This document shows, piece after piece, positions 26,489 to 36,780 of a stretch of 64,000 nt of DNA. Both the position numbers and the translations under genes were made by a program. The notes beneath the pieces were generated by a model, which worked only from the letters and a program-made list of their open reading frames with translations, was not told the origin of the DNA and did no database searches. This DNA is from Hyphomonadaceae bacterium (GTDB lineage: Bacteria > Pseudomonadota > Alphaproteobacteria > Caulobacterales > Aquidulcibacteraceae). Position 1 is the first letter of the stretch. The number at the start of each line of letters is the position of its first letter. The DNA lies in assembly GCA_019753175.1 (NCBI GenBank), contig JAIELK010000001.1:1-64000 (forward strand). The letters run 5' to 3'.

Positions 26489-26618
26489 CCTCTTTCCCCC
26501 AAAAGGGAATGGGCCCCCCGACCCAGATCGGTTTGCTTATGGGCGCCCCGCCCGGACCCAACAACACAAGTTGCGTTACGGTTTGTGACGATTAACGAAT
26601 GGGACCGAAAGGCCGCTT

Positions 26619-28343
26619 TTGACAACGCCCCCCCCTTCCGATGCGAGCCACGATGCTGACCTCCTCATGGAGCGTGCGCGCTTGGGAGGGCCTGACGCCG
26701 CGGCCGCGGCGCGGCGCGCGGCGGCGCTCACCGAACCGCATGATCGCGAGCGCGCCCGCGAAGCGCTCTCGATTGCGCTTCGGCTGGAGCCGCTCGATCC
26801 CGCGCCGCGCCTGGCGCTTGCGAGGCTGGCCGCAGAGGATGGCGAGCTCGACGTCGCTTGCCGCGAGGCCGAAGCGGTTCTGAGGGACGCGGTCGACAAA
26901 GCTGCGCAAGCGCGGGCGGCCTATCTGCTCGGCGAAATCACCCGCCTCCGCGGCGACGCAAGCGCTGCGCGAGAGCACTACGAAAAAACCCTGCACATCG
27001 AAGACGCCATTCTCAAACTCAATCGCTCGGAGGCGGCGGCGGTCCGATGGTACGCGCGCGCCAGAGGACGGCTCGCCGAACTGGACGCCGAGGACGGGAT
27101 GCGCGAGCGGGCTCTCACGGGCGCCGAGGGCGCTTTGGCGATGTTGCGCGCGTCGGCCGCAGCATTGGGTGAAGCGCCAGTGCTGGCCGCGGACATCGCC
27201 GACGCTGAAGCACGGCTTGCGGGACTCGAATTGGACGCTGGACAGGCGATGTCCGCGCGCCGTCGGTTAGGCGAAGCGATCGCTCGGTACGAAGCCCTCG
27301 CGGTGACGGAGAAAGACGAGCCGCATTGGCGTTCAGCGCTGGCCGACGCTTGGTCGTTGGCCGCGGAGGCTGACTTCGTACGCGGCGCCGCAGAGGACGC
27401 GCGCACAGCGATGGACAAGGCCCTGCACGCGCGGCTGCGTCTTGCGGCGAAGCACGGCGACGAAGTGTGGGCACTGGCCGGCGTTTGGCGCAAGCGCGCC
27501 GCCCTGCTCGAAGCGCTCGGCGACACGGCCTCCGCCGCTCAATCGCTAGAGCAAGCGTGCGCCTTGGCGGGAAAATTGGTTGAGCGCGCCGAGCATCCGC
27601 AGGCGCCGACGCGCTTTCTTGTGCATACGTTGCTCGAACGGGCCGACCAAGCGCTCCGCACCCAAGCGCTCGATGTCGCGCAAGCAGCCGCCAACGAAGC
27701 GCTGGCGCGCGCCGAGCCGTTCGCGCGCGCTGAAGGCGCCGAGGCGGCTTGGCTGACCGAAGCCGGCGCATGCTGGGATCGGCTGGCGGAGATCGCCCGC
27801 AAAGCGGGAGCAAATCACCAGGCGCGCGAAGCCTGTGCGCGGTCCGTCGAATTTTTCCGCATGGGCCTCGATCGCCAAAGCGAGCATCCGCGGCAGATGC
27901 TCAATTTGTCAGCCGCGCTGCTGAAGCTCGGCGATGTCGCGCTGGCCATCGGCGGCAACGCTGAGGCGCGCGCGAGCTTCCAAGAGAGCGCCAACCTGCG
28001 CGCGCAGCTCAGCGCCGCATCGCCCGACGCAGCGTCGCTCCACGCGTACGCAACCGCGCTCGAACGCGTCGGACTGGCGGCGGCCGCGCAAGCCGACTGG
28101 ATGGCGGCGCGGCAGGCCTGGCTGCACGAGCTTTCTTTGGCGGACCGCATCTTTGACGATGCCGAAGCGCCCGAGGCTCTGCGGTTTCGCGCTATCGTGG
28201 AATCCCATCTTGCGGGCTTAAAGAGCAGCGAGGCGCAGCAATATCGGCGCGCGGCGCTGGTGCGGCTACGGCAGCTTGAGCGGATGCGCAACCTTAGCCC
28301 TGCCGACGCAGCGTTGAAGCGGCGCTTGGAACTCGGCGCCTAG
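26619..28343 (+). CDS. helical (TPR-like) repeat protein, unknown function
   Basis: 574 residues, almost entirely alpha-helical, Ala/Arg/Glu-rich, with many degenerate TPR-like pairs (AREALSIALRLEPLDPAPRLALARLA, split here, and REHYEKTLHIEDAIL). There is no signal peptide, membrane segment or catalytic motif. Cytoplasmic scaffold or interaction role is inference. The start is TTG at 26619 (MTTPPPSDASHD) with AAGG upstream; a later ATG is possible. It is the only plus-strand gene between lpxC and ftsZ, and ends 24 bases from the end of ftsZ. Confidence 0.65.
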   Translation: MTTPPPSDASHDADLLMERARLGGPDAAAAARRAAALTEPHDRERAREALSIALRLEPLDPAPRLALARLAAEDGELDVACREAEAVLRDAVDKAAQARAAYLLGEITRLRGDASAAREHYEKTLHIEDAILKLNRSEAAAVRWYARARGRLAELDAEDGMRERALTGAEGALAMLRASAAALGEAPVLAADIADAEARLAGLELDAGQAMSARRRLGEAIARYEALAVTEKDEPHWRSALADAWSLAAEADFVRGAAEDARTAMDKALHARLRLAAKHGDEVWALAGVWRKRAALLEALGDTASAAQSLEQACALAGKLVERAEHPQAPTRFLVHTLLERADQALRTQALDVAQAAANEALARAEPFARAEGAEAAWLTEAGACWDRLAEIARKAGANHQAREACARSVEFFRMGLDRQSEHPRQMLNLSAALLKLGDVALAIGGNAEARASFQESANLRAQLSAASPDAASLHAYATALERVGLAAAAQADWMAARQAWLHELSLADRIFDDAEAPEALRFRAIVESHLAGLKSSEAQQYRRAALVRLRQLERMRNLSPADAALKRRLELGA

Positions 28344-28367
28344 CGCAGGTTCAATAAACAGGTTGCG

Positions 28368-29696
28368 TCAGCGCGGATTCATCTGCCGGCGCAGGAAGGC
28401 AGGGATTTCCAGCTCTTCGTCCAATGACGCGTCGCGGGGCGCCGCATCGGTTGGTTGCGTCCGCACGGGAGGGTCTTCTTCAAGATTGAAATCGCGCGCT
28501 GCGGGTTCGGGCAGGCGCGCCTCCGGCTTCTTCCGGCCGAACAGCGAGAAGCCGCCGCGTCGTGGCTCCTGCCCGACATCGTTGGCGAAACGCGGTCGCG
28601 CTTCCTCGAACTCTTCGGCCACCGGCTCCGGTGGGCGAGCCGGTTCCGGACGCGGCGTTACCAGCGGCCGGCGCGGCGCCGCCTCCGCAGCCCGTCTCGC
28701 AGGCTCAACCACGGTCTGCTGCGTGACGATGTGCTCGTCATCGATGCCGGTCGCGACCACGGCCACGCGCATGCGCCCTTCCAAGGTCTCGTCGAATGTG
28801 GAGCCCAAGATGATGTTCGCGTTGGGATCGACTTCAGCGCGAATTTCGTTGGCGGCTTGATCGACCTCGTAGAGTGTCATGTCGAAGCCGCCGGTGATGT
28901 TGATCAGCACGCCTTTGGCGCCGCGCATCGAAACGATGTCGAGCAACGGATTGGCCATGGCGCCGTGTGCGGCCTCAAGGGCGCGATTGGGCCCGCCGGC
29001 TTCGCCCGTGCCCATCATCGCCGTGCCCATCTCGGCCATCACCGTTCGCACGTCGGCGAAGTCGAGATTGATCAGGCCCGGCATCACCATGAGATCGGTC
29101 ACGCCGCGCACGCCCGAGTAAAGCACCTGGTCGGCGAGTTGGAATGACTCGGCGAAGGTGGTCCGCTCATTGGCGATGCGGAAGAGATTCTGGTTGGGAA
29201 TGACAATCAGCGTGTCGACATGCTTGCGCAGCTCCTGCACACCCTGCTCGGCCAGCTGCATGCGGCGCTGACCCTCGAAGTGGAACGGCTTGGTCACCAC
29301 CGCGATGGTCAAGATGCCACGCTCGCGCGCCGTGCGCGCGATGACAGGGGCGGCGCCGGTGCCGGTGCCCCCGCCCATGCCGGCGGCGACAAACACCATG
29401 TGTGCGCCTTCGAGGAACTCGATGATTTCGGGTTGGCTCTCCTGCGCCGCCGCCTGACCGACTTCAGGGCGTGCGCCCGCGCCGAGGCCTTCGGTAATGG
29501 CGTGCCCCAGCTGCAGCCGGTTTGGCGTGCGTGCGCGCGTCAGCGCTTGCGCGTCGGTGTTGGCGACGACGAACTCGACACCTTGGAGCCTGGCGTCGAT
29601 CATGTTGTTGACGGCGTTGCCGCCGGCTCCGCCCACTCCAAACACCACTATGCGCGGCTTCAGGTCCCTGACGGCCGGCATGCTGTACTGACTCAT
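28368..29696 (-). CDS. ftsZ: cell division protein FtsZ
   Basis: Tubulin-like GTPase that forms the Z-ring. 442 residues. The N-terminal [20 protein letters not shown], the GTP-binding [12 protein letters not shown] and [11 protein letters not shown] are all present. A Pro/Arg/Glu-rich linker (about residues 320-425) leads to the conserved tail [12 protein letters not shown], which binds FtsA. I chose the ATG at 29696, immediately after an alternative GTG at 29699; GGAGCGGG lies just upstream. A CtrA-type box is in the upstream gap, so cell-cycle control is likely. It is the last gene of the dcw cluster. Confidence 0.97.
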   Translation of the reverse strand: MSQYSMPAVRDLKPRIVVFGVGGAGGNAVNNMIDARLQGVEFVVANTDAQALTRARTPNRLQLGHAITEGLGAGARPEVGQAAAQESQPEIIEFLEGAHMVFVAAGMGGGTGTGAAPVIARTARERGILTIAVVTKPFHFEGQRRMQLAEQGVQELRKHVDTLIVIPNQNLFRIANERTTFAESFQLADQVLYSGVRGVTDLMVMPGLINLDFADVRTVMAEMGTAMMGTGEAGGPNRALEAAHGAMANPLLDIVSMRGAKGVLINITGGFDMTLYEVDQAANEIRAEVDPNANIILGSTFDETLEGRMRVAVVATGIDDEHIVTQQTVVEPARRAAEAAPRRPLVTPRPEPARPPEPVAEEFEEARPRFANDVGQEPRRGGFSLFGRKKPEARLPEPAARDFNLEEDPPVRTQPTDAAPRDASLDEELEIPAFLRRQMNPR

Positions 29697-29763
29697 CACC
29701 CGCTCCAGAGCGACCGACTCGCACGATTCGCGATCGCCCGCATTGCAGCGTCCTTCGCCGCGT

Positions 29764-29778
29764 TTAAGGTTTCTTTAA
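29764..29778. promoter_or_regulatory. CtrA-type box upstream of ftsZ
   Basis: A perfect TTAA-N7-TTAA (TTAAGGTTTCTTTAA) lies 68 bases before the ftsZ ATG, in the 159-base gap between ftsA and ftsZ. In Caulobacter the master regulator CtrA binds this motif in the ftsZ promoter and represses it. The gap is AT-richer than the genes on either side. Confidence 0.7.
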
Positions 29779-29855
29779 GTTTCACAATCGCGCGGATTTG
29801 CGGCGACGCTGCGACCGCACATGGTCAGGCTGCGGGGGCCTGACAAGCCGTAGGT

Positions 29856-31178
29856 CTAGAAATTGTCGCGCAGCCAAGTCCAGGCGCCGGTCGTGGCCTG
29901 GCGCAGGGTTACGAGCATGTTCGCCAGCGACGGCTGAAATGCTTCCTCGACATCGTCGAGGGTCGGCTCGTCGAGGCGAAGGCGCAACAACCCCGCCGCG
30001 GCGGCGTAACCGGGACCCGCCTCGCCATGGTCGAAGCCGCAGAGATCAAAGGGGCGGCCGAGGCGGACCGGCATGCCCAGCGCCTCGGACGCCAATTCAC
30101 GGACGCCGGGCATCATCGCGCCGCCACCGACCAACACCGCTCGCTGCGGCCCGGCGGCGCCGGCGAAACCCGCCCGCGCCAAGCGATCGCGGGCGACCAG
30201 CATCATTTCGAAGAAGCGCGGCGTCAGCGTTTCGGCAATCACCCCGCGCAGCGTGGTGGCGGCCTCAAGCCGGCCATCGAACCCGAGCCGCGGCGCCTGC
30301 ACCGCTTCGCGCGGATCGCATGCAGCGCCGACCGAGCCGAAGTGGAGTTTCACCCGCTCGGCCGCGGCAAAGGTGGTTTGCAGCTTGTGCGCAAGATCGC
30401 GGGTCAGGCGCACGCCGCCGACGGCGACGGTCTCGGCATGCAACAACGCGCCGTCGGCGAACACGCTCAGACCGAGCGAGCCCGCGCCGATATCGAGCAG
30501 GAGCGCGCCCTGCTCGAACTCATCGGCCGTCAGCGCCGACGCCGCAGCGGCCTTCGGTCCAGCGATAAGGGTCTCAACCTCAGCCCCAGCCATGCGCACG
30601 CACGCCTTGAGCGCGTTGATCGCATCGGTGGGCGCGGTGACAATGCAGGCTTCGATCGCCAACTTGCGCCCAGCCTTGCCGACCGGATCGTCGATGGGAG
30701 CGCCGTCGTCCACGAAGTAGCGGAGCGGCTCGATATGCAAGACAGTGAGCTGCGGCGAGGGGAAAGACTCAAGGGCGGCGTCGAACACCGCGTCGACATC
30801 CCGCCCGGCGATGACGCCACTGCGGATACGCACTGCGCCGCGGAGAATCCGTGACTGTACCCCTGGCCCGGAGTACGAGGCTGTCACACGCGTGATCGAC
30901 GCGCCGGCCATCGCCGAGGCCTCCTCGATGGCGACCCGGATTGCGCGCGCGCACGCCTCGAAATCCGCCGCCTTACCCGAGGCTATGGCGGGAGCGGTCT
31001 GCTGTCCGACGCCCAGCACGCGCAATGGCCGATCCGGATGCAAATCCAGCACCGGGTCGCGGCGCGTCGCCAAGCAAACCGTTTTCGACACGCCAACATC
31101 CAAAGCCGCGACCAGCGGCAAAGCCGGCAGCGACGCCGGTTCGCGCTCGGCGCGGCGGGTGAGAAGCAGTGCGGTCAT
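29856..31178 (-). CDS. ftsA: cell division protein FtsA
   Basis: Actin-like ATPase that tethers FtsZ to the membrane; 440 residues. The N-terminal VAALDVGVSKTVCLATRR is the phosphate-1 loop, later LLLDIGAGSLGLSVF is phosphate-2, and the adenosine motif is AVLVGGGAMMPGVRELASE. The extreme C-terminus (TTGAWTWLRDNF) is an amphipathic helix as expected for membrane attachment. The ATG at 31178 overlaps the ftsQ stop by ATGA. The longer reading to 31382 would overlap ftsQ by 200 bases and is rejected. Confidence 0.95.
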   Translation of the reverse strand: MTALLLTRRAEREPASLPALPLVAALDVGVSKTVCLATRRDPVLDLHPDRPLRVLGVGQQTAPAIASGKAADFEACARAIRVAIEEASAMAGASITRVTASYSGPGVQSRILRGAVRIRSGVIAGRDVDAVFDAALESFPSPQLTVLHIEPLRYFVDDGAPIDDPVGKAGRKLAIEACIVTAPTDAINALKACVRMAGAEVETLIAGPKAAAASALTADEFEQGALLLDIGAGSLGLSVFADGALLHAETVAVGGVRLTRDLAHKLQTTFAAAERVKLHFGSVGAACDPREAVQAPRLGFDGRLEAATTLRGVIAETLTPRFFEMMLVARDRLARAGFAGAAGPQRAVLVGGGAMMPGVRELASEALGMPVRLGRPFDLCGFDHGEAGPGYAAAAGLLRLRLDEPTLDDVEEAFQPSLANMLVTLRQATTGAWTWLRDNF

Positions 31179-32113
31179 GCGCCGCCCGCCACGAAAGGAC
31201 CGCCTTCGAGAGCCGGGCGAACCCGCACGGCCAAGCGCCCTGGCGCCCGCATATCGAGCCGAGTCACCGGCCGGTCGAGCAACGCATAGGCGATATGGAG
31301 CTGTTCGAGGCGCGCCAACGCTTCGGGCGCACCATTCTCCGGCAATGCCACCACGGCCCCGGAGCGCAACTTCAAATTCCACCGTCGATCGTTGACGCGC
31401 GCGATATGGACGATGCGGGCGCGCAGGTTCGGCAGCCCTTCAAGCGCCGCCAGCAGTGGCGGCGACGCTGGCCCGGCGTCGGCGCCGACAACACGGATTA
31501 GCTCTGGGTGATCGGCTGCTGCCTCGGTGCTCAGGCGCTCGCCATTCGCATCGATCACCGACACTGTCTCCCCATCGTCCCAGATCGCGTATTCCTGGCG
31601 GCGTTCAACTTCTATGATCACGGTCGCGGGCCAGAGCCGCCGCACCCGCGCTGACGCAACCCAATCGAGAGCCTCGACTTGCGCTTTCACGACATCGGGG
31701 TCGAGCGCAAGGATCGAATGACGCCCTTCTGGCGTCACCAATCGGCGCACCTCGGAAGCGCGCGCTTCCGTGATCGGCGCGGTGTCTGGCATCTGCTCAA
31801 CCTTGATCTCGCCGATGGCGAAACCGATGCGCGCCGCAGCAGCGTCGGAACTGCGCGTCACCGCCTCGTTGGCGTCGAACAGTGAGGAGCCGAGCCATGT
31901 CGCGCCCACGGCGGCGGCGCCGAAGAACAGCACGACACCCGTTATCGCGTAAGCGAGGCTCTTGCCGTTGACATGCACATCGCTCGGCCCAAGACCGCCC
32001 GACAACTTGATGCGCGCGAGCCGCGGCACGGATTCAAACGACGGGGCATGACTTGAACGGCGCGCGCCGCGCCCGTCGCCGCGTCCTGGACGGCGCGCTC
32101 TCATCGCGGCCAT
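31175..32113 (-). CDS. ftsQ: cell division protein FtsQ
   Basis: Single-pass inner-membrane divisome protein, 312 residues. A basic cytoplasmic tail ([19 protein letters not shown]) precedes one membrane segment at about residues 45-65 ([21 protein letters not shown]). The POTRA domain (IKVEQMPDT onward) and the beta domain ([24 protein letters not shown] split over two motifs) follow. The start is ATG 32113 with GGAGG seven bases upstream. It overlaps the end of ddl, and its own stop overlaps ftsA, so ddl-ftsQ-ftsA are coupled. Confidence 0.92.
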   Translation of the reverse strand: MAAMRARRPGRGDGRGARRSSHAPSFESVPRLARIKLSGGLGPSDVHVNGKSLAYAITGVVLFFGAAAVGATWLGSSLFDANEAVTRSSDAAAARIGFAIGEIKVEQMPDTAPITEARASEVRRLVTPEGRHSILALDPDVVKAQVEALDWVASARVRRLWPATVIIEVERRQEYAIWDDGETVSVIDANGERLSTEAAADHPELIRVVGADAGPASPPLLAALEGLPNLRARIVHIARVNDRRWNLKLRSGAVVALPENGAPEALARLEQLHIAYALLDRPVTRLDMRAPGRLAVRVRPALEGGPFVAGGA

Positions 32114-33015
32114 GACGCGTCCTCCAAAATCCACTGCACCAAATCGTCGTAGGACATGCCAAGGTGAGCGGCTTGCTCGGGCACGAGTGAAGTCGGCGTC
32201 ATCCCCGGCTGCGTGTTCACTTCGAGGAGCGCGATGCGGTTGCGCTTGGGATCGTAGCGGAAATCCGCGCGCGTCACGCCGCGACAGCCGAGCGCGGTGT
32301 GGGCTGCTTCCGCTGCGCGCAGGCATTGGTCTGAAATGCTTTGCGGAATGTCGGCGGGAACTAAGTGGCGCGAGCCGCCCTCGGCGTATTTGGCGTCGAA
32401 ATCGTACCACTCGCCAGCGGGCAGGATGTCCGTCACCGCCAGCGCCCCGCGCCCGTGCATGACAGCGACCGTCAGCTCCTTGCCGTCAATGAATTCCTCG
32501 ACCAGCACGTCGTCGCCGAAGGTCCAATCGGGATCGAGCAATTGTTCGGGCGGGCGGTTGGCGCCTTCGCGCACGATGAAGACGCCGACCGAGGAGCCCT
32601 GCGCGTTGGGCTTGACCACATACGGCGCCGGCATCGGGTGCGCCTTGGCGGCCTCCAGCCGATGCATCAGCTTGCCGGCGGCAAGCGGCAGCCCGGCCTG
32701 GGCGAAAATCGCTTTGGATTTGTCCTTGTCCATGGCGAGCGCCGAGGCGAGCACGCCGGAATGGGTGTAGGGAAGCTTGAGATAATCGAGCACGCCCTGG
32801 GTGCGGCCGTCTTCGCCCCATTCACCATGCAGCGCGTTGAACACGACATCGACGCGCGCCGCGCGCAAACGTTCGATCCAATCCTCATCCTGCGGATCGA
32901 TTTCGATGACGTCATGGCCCAGGCGGCGCAGCGCAGCCGCGCAACCCGCACCGGAGCTTAAGCTCACGGGCCTTTCAGGGCTTAGTCCGCCCAATAACAC
33001 CGCCACCCGCGCCAT
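32101..33015 (-). CDS. ddl: D-alanine-D-alanine ligase
   Basis: ATP-grasp enzyme making D-Ala-D-Ala for peptidoglycan. 304 residues with [19 protein letters not shown] at the N-terminus, [16 protein letters not shown] in the ATP-grasp core, [10 protein letters not shown] and the C-terminal [19 protein letters not shown]. It has the length of the DdlB type. It is located in the dcw cluster just before ftsQ, as in many proteobacteria, but separated from murB by a plus-strand acyltransferase gene. Confidence 0.96.
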   Translation of the reverse strand: MARVAVLLGGLSPERPVSLSSGAGCAAALRRLGHDVIEIDPQDEDWIERLRAARVDVVFNALHGEWGEDGRTQGVLDYLKLPYTHSGVLASALAMDKDKSKAIFAQAGLPLAAGKLMHRLEAAKAHPMPAPYVVKPNAQGSSVGVFIVREGANRPPEQLLDPDWTFGDDVLVEEFIDGKELTVAVMHGRGALAVTDILPAGEWYDFDAKYAEGGSRHLVPADIPQSISDQCLRAAEAAHTALGCRGVTRADFRYDPKRNRIALLEVNTQPGMTPTSLVPEQAAHLGMSYDDLVQWILEDASWPR

Positions 33016-33306
33016 TGCACGCGCCTCAACCCACTACCCGACCCAGAAAACGCCCGGTGGGAAATCGCTTTTCTGCGCTTCCTCCACCGTCTCACAATGA
33101 AACGCTTGGAGGTTAAGGCAAGGTTTGATTGCAGCGCTTTATGGATTGATTTTTATGGTGAATTTTTCGTTGCGATGAAAGAATGGTTAGCGGCCGCGGG
33201 CTTCGACGCAGGCTACCAAGTGAACCCTAGCTTCGGTTTGACAGCCGCGGTGACGATTGCTCCGGCTCGCTTTCTCTCGCAGACAGGCGCCGGGAGCGGA
33301 GTCGCG
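33016..33306 (+). other. divergent intergenic region before the acyltransferase
   Basis: 291 bases between ddl and the chosen start of the acyltransferase. It has a lower-GC core (about 33110-33185) that likely holds the promoters of both divergent genes. An in-frame open stretch (33097-33306) lacks a good ribosome-binding site and family match, and I treat it as untranslated. Confidence 0.4.
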
Positions 33307-34371
33307 ATGGCGAGATCGGGGGAAAGCGCTGGCGGGCGCGTGATCGGTCTCGATGTCGCGCGCGGCGCGCTCATGGCCTACGTGGTCATCGCCATCCACG
33401 GCATGTTCTGGCTGAACCTCGTCTCATGGGACGTGGCCTCTGTGTTCCTGTTCGAGATGCCGCTAATCTTCATGATCGCCGGCGCAGCGTTCTATCTTTC
33501 AGAGCAAGGCGCGCCGGTTAACAATTATTTCGACTTCCTTGCGCGGCGCGGCGTGCGCATCCTCGTTCCCTACTTCGCCTACGCGATCGTCGAAGCGCTG
33601 ATCATGATCGCGCTACGCTACCACGAGGTCGACACCGCGCTTGCCGCGCTTGGCGCGTGGCTCAACCCGATCAATGGCGGCGCAGGCTACTCAGAGCGGA
33701 TGATGAACTGGCATCTCTGGTTCGTAGCCCCGTTCCTGGCGGTGACGGCGCTCATGCCTTTCCTCGGTCCACTCGCCGCACGCGCACACGCGCCACTGTG
33801 GTCGCAGGCGCTGGGTGCGGCCGCGCTGGTCTTGGCAGTTGATTTGCTCGACACCACGCGTCTCGGCATGGTGCAGACGATCGTGTTCTACGCGCTGTGG
33901 GCGGCGTTCGGTTTTGCGTTGGCCGCGAACTACGCGCGCACCAAGCTCGCCGATTTCTTGCTCATGGGCGGGATTGCAGCCGCGGCCTTAGCAGCAGCGT
34001 TTGCACTGATGCCCGACCAGCTCACATTCCAGATGCAGAGCAACAAATTCCCGCCTAATGCGCTGTTCTTCCTGTTCTGCTGCGTCTGGGTCTCCGTTTT
34101 CCTGGTCCTGGCGCGGCTGCTCAGCCCACAATTGCTTCAGCAGGCGGCGACGCATCCGCTGCTGGCGCCGTTCATACGCAGCGGCTACTCGATCTATCTG
34201 TGGCAAGGGCTTGGCTATTGGAGCGCAGTGCAAGCGGGCCGCGCCCTGGACTGGAGCAATCTGGCCATCTGGCCGCTGGCGATTGCGTTCTCTGTAGCGC
34301 TCGGCCTTGTGGCTTCGCCGCTTGAGCGGATCAGGCTGCCGAAACCGGCCCGGACCGCCCAACCCGCTTGA
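33307..34371 (+). CDS. acyltransferase 3 family membrane protein
   Basis: 354-residue inner-membrane protein with about ten hydrophobic segments. The N-terminal [20 protein letters not shown] followed by HGMFW is the acyltransferase-3 motif (D-x-x-R-G and a conserved His), then [18 protein letters not shown] and the ...[10 protein letters not shown] loop. Family members O-acetylate or acylate surface sugars; the substrate here is unknown. I chose the ATG at 33307. It is on the opposite strand inside the dcw cluster, between ddl and murB, and converges with murB over 41 bases. Confidence 0.85.
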   Translation: MARSGESAGGRVIGLDVARGALMAYVVIAIHGMFWLNLVSWDVASVFLFEMPLIFMIAGAAFYLSEQGAPVNNYFDFLARRGVRILVPYFAYAIVEALIMIALRYHEVDTALAALGAWLNPINGGAGYSERMMNWHLWFVAPFLAVTALMPFLGPLAARAHAPLWSQALGAAALVLAVDLLDTTRLGMVQTIVFYALWAAFGFALAANYARTKLADFLLMGGIAAAALAAAFALMPDQLTFQMQSNKFPPNALFFLFCCVWVSVFLVLARLLSPQLLQQAATHPLLAPFIRSGYSIYLWQGLGYWSAVQAGRALDWSNLAIWPLAIAFSVALGLVASPLERIRLPKPARTAQPA

Positions 34372-35260
34372 TCTCCCAGTCGAGTTCAATGCCGCTGTGG
34401 GCTTTCACCGTCGCGCGCACATCTTCGCCCAGGCCTTCGATATCAGCGGCGGTCGCTTCGCCAGTGTTGATCAGGAAGTTCGCGTGCTTCTCACTCACTT
34501 GCGCACCGCCCCGCTTGGCGCCGCGCATGCCCGCTTCGTCCACGAGCATCCATGCCGACAATTTGTCGCCGTTCGGCGCATGTGGATTTTTGAATGTCGA
34601 GCCGCCCGTCTTCTCGCGGATCGGCTGCGAGCCTTCGCGCCTTGACGTGATCTCCGCCATGCGCGCGGTGATCGCCTCAGGCGCGTCGGGCGCGCCCTGA
34701 AAGGTCGCGTCGAGAAAGATCACATCCTCCGCCAGCGCATTGTGGCGATAGGTGTAGCCAAAGTCGGCGTTGCTCAACGTTACACGTTTTCCCGAGCGGG
34801 TGAGCGCGGTCGCCTGCACCAGCACATCCTTGGTTTCGCGCCCGTAGCAGCCTGCGTTCATCGTCAGCGCGCCGCCGATCGTGCCGGGCACGCCAACAAA
34901 GAATTCGAGGCCCGCGATCCCCGCCTTGGCTGCGGCCTTCGCCACCATGCCGTCGAGCGCTCCCGCGCCGGCGCGCAACCGTGCATCCTGCAGGATGTCG
35001 ACCTGTCCGAACGCGCGCCCCGCCAGCCGGACCACGACGCCGGGCACGCCGCCGTCCCGCACGATGAGGTTCGAGCCGACGCCAAGGGTGAGAAGCGGAA
35101 CGTCGGCGGGCAGAGCCGCGAGAAAGGTTGCGAGATCATCCATGTCAGCCGGAATGAACAGCGCATCAGCCGGCCCGCCGACACGAAACCAGGTGAACGG
35201 CGCCAGCTTTTCACCGCGGAGCAGCTGGCCGCGCACGGGAGGCAGGTTGAGTTCACTCAT
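34331..35260 (-). CDS. murB: UDP-N-acetylenolpyruvoylglucosamine reductase
   Basis: FAD enzyme reducing UDP-GlcNAc-enolpyruvate to UDP-MurNAc, cytoplasmic. 309 residues with [54 protein letters not shown] and the catalytic-Ser region [12 protein letters not shown]. It precedes ddl in transcription order with one plus-strand gene between. The start at 35260 is immediately next to the small lipoprotein region on the other strand. Confidence 0.96.
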   Translation of the reverse strand: MSELNLPPVRGQLLRGEKLAPFTWFRVGGPADALFIPADMDDLATFLAALPADVPLLTLGVGSNLIVRDGGVPGVVVRLAGRAFGQVDILQDARLRAGAGALDGMVAKAAAKAGIAGLEFFVGVPGTIGGALTMNAGCYGRETKDVLVQATALTRSGKRVTLSNADFGYTYRHNALAEDVIFLDATFQGAPDAPEAITARMAEITSRREGSQPIREKTGGSTFKNPHAPNGDKLSAWMLVDEAGMRGAKRGGAQVSEKHANFLINTGEATAADIEGLGEDVRATVKAHSGIELDWEIKRVGRSGPVSAA

Positions 35261-35363
35261 TGTTGATGGGCTATCGCAGGCTTGTGAAGTCGATCAAGGG
35301 GCGGGACCACTCCCCGCATGCCCGGACAGGCTTCATACTACGCAGAGTTTCAGGAGAACGACC

Positions 35364-35732
35364 ATGGTTCGGACTGCTCTTTTCGCCACGGCGGCGCTGC
35401 TGGCGGCATGCACCACCCCTACGGAAACCGATCAGGCCGCCGCGCCGGCTGACCGGGATTGCTTCAACGCGCAAATGGCCAACGGCTTTTCCTACATCGA
35501 TGAAAACCACATCGACGTAAGAGTGAGCGCCAATCGCAAGTATCGCCTGACGACCATGTTCAACGCCCGCGATCTCGACTGGACTCAAGCGATCGCCATC
35601 CGCTCCACCTCAGCCTGGATCTGCACCGGCAACGGGCTTGGCGTCGAGTTGATCGGCGGCAATCCGCAGCGCACCTATCCCGTGCGCGGCATCGAGCGCC
35701 TGCCCGACGATGCGCCGGTTCAGGGCAGCTAG
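35364..35732 (+). CDS. small lipoprotein, DUF6491-like
   Basis: 122 residues with a lipoprotein signal peptide: hydrophobic core then LLAACTT, with the lipidated Cys at about residue 16. The mature part DRDCFNAQMANGFSYIDENH, VRVSANRKYRLTTMF and CTGNGLGVEL resembles DUF6491 lipoproteins. Function is unknown. AGGAGAACGACC gives a strong ribosome-binding site for ATG 35364. It is divergent from murB and converges with the HAD hydrolase gene (4-base overlap at the stops). Confidence 0.75.
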   Translation: MVRTALFATAALLAACTTPTETDQAAAPADRDCFNAQMANGFSYIDENHIDVRVSANRKYRLTTMFNARDLDWTQAIAIRSTSAWICTGNGLGVELIGGNPQRTYPVRGIERLPDDAPVQGS

Positions 35733-36592
35733 CCGCTGACGGGCAGCCCGGCGCGCAGCGCGATACGGCCCAGCGCGCCTTTGACGATGACATCGAGCTG
35801 GCTCTTCGGCTGGTAGTCGGCGGGCGCGACATAGCTCACGCGATCTTCGGCAATCAGCCGGCTGATCTTGTCGAGGCTTCTGGGCTCGGTCCACTGATAG
35901 GGATCGAGCACGGCGATGGCGCAGCCGCCTTGGCTGGTCACCATCTTCATGGTTGGGATGTCGGTGTCGCCGTCGCCGATGAAGATCATGCGCTCGAACG
36001 GCAGCACGCGCGCGTCGTTGTGCATCCAGCGATTGATCGCTTCGGTATCGTGGACGTTGTCGATGCCCTTGTTGATGCGGAACAGGAACTGCGTTTTTGT
36101 GGTGTAGTTGATCGCCACGCTCGGCCACTTCGCCTCGCCGTTCTTGTCGTACAGGAAGCGCGAGGCGAACACTTGCCGGAAGCGGCGAAACAGCACGCAG
36201 CCTTCGATCATCTCGTAGATGCCGGATGAAATCACATAATGGTCGAGTTGCAGGCCGAGATCGTCGCCGAAGGCGTCGATACGCTCGAACCAATGATCCA
36301 GGCCGTCGAAGAAATCCGGATCACGCCCGCTTTCCTGCAGTTGTTTGCGCGTCACCGGCCGGCCCGCCGCGCGCGCGCGATCGAGCATCAGGTGCATGTA
36401 GACCAGGATTTCGTCGGCGTCCTCGGCCTTAGCGAGGCGTTTCACCTCGAGCCAGAAATCGGCGTGCTTCATGCCGGCGATATCGGGAATGAAGCTGCGC
36501 TCCTGCAGATTGCCGCGCGCCAGCGTGCCGTCAAAATCGTAGATCAGGGCGGCGCGCAGCGGCTGGGGCCTACGGTGGGCGGTGTCGGGCAT
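35729..36592 (-). CDS. HAD-family phosphatase
   Basis: 287-residue haloacid dehalogenase-type phosphatase. Motif I is IYDFDGTLARGNLQ (nucleophile Asp), motif II ISSG, and motif IV MIFIGDGDTDIPTMKM with the metal-binding acidic residues. An alpha-helical cap lies between them. Its substrate is not evident; similar proteins are annotated as phosphoserine-phosphatase-like. The ATG at 36592 was chosen over a longer start at 36643. It is the next gene after murC on the minus strand, with a palindromic element between. Confidence 0.85.
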   Translation of the reverse strand: MPDTAHRRPQPLRAALIYDFDGTLARGNLQERSFIPDIAGMKHADFWLEVKRLAKAEDADEILVYMHLMLDRARAAGRPVTRKQLQESGRDPDFFDGLDHWFERIDAFGDDLGLQLDHYVISSGIYEMIEGCVLFRRFRQVFASRFLYDKNGEAKWPSVAINYTTKTQFLFRINKGIDNVHDTEAINRWMHNDARVLPFERMIFIGDGDTDIPTMKMVTSQGGCAIAVLDPYQWTEPRSLDKISRLIAEDRVSYVAPADYQPKSQLDVIVKGALGRIALRAGLPVSG

Positions 36593-36667
36593 TGAACCCG
36601 GCTGCGGGGAGTCGGGCGAGGGGTCAAGGATTCGGGGGGCCACATCGGAGCGCCATCCAACAGACCG

Positions 36668-36780
36668 CTGTCATCCCGGACGCGCGAAGCGCGATCCGGG
36701 ACCCAGGAGATCGTAGGGTGCCGCGTTGGCCTTTGGGTCCCGGCTCTACGCCGCTCACGCGGCTCCGGCCGGGATGACGG
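36668..36780. repeat. palindromic element, family A, overlapping the 3' end of murC
   Basis: Left arm CTGTCATCCCGGACGCG...CCGGGACCCAGG (36668-36707), right arm TTTGGGTCCCGG...CCGGGATGACGG (36732-36780). The right arm encodes the last codons of murC (VIPAGAA and the TGA stop at 36755). Confidence 0.85.

Noticed and set aside
31179-31382. Longer N-terminus for FtsA
   Set aside because: It would overlap ftsQ by about 200 bases, has no family match, and the ATG at 31178 gives a normal coupled start.
33097-33306. N-terminal extension of the acyltransferase
   Set aside because: The frame is open, but the stretch has atypical composition, no ribosome-binding site and no match to the family, which starts near [10 protein letters not shown].
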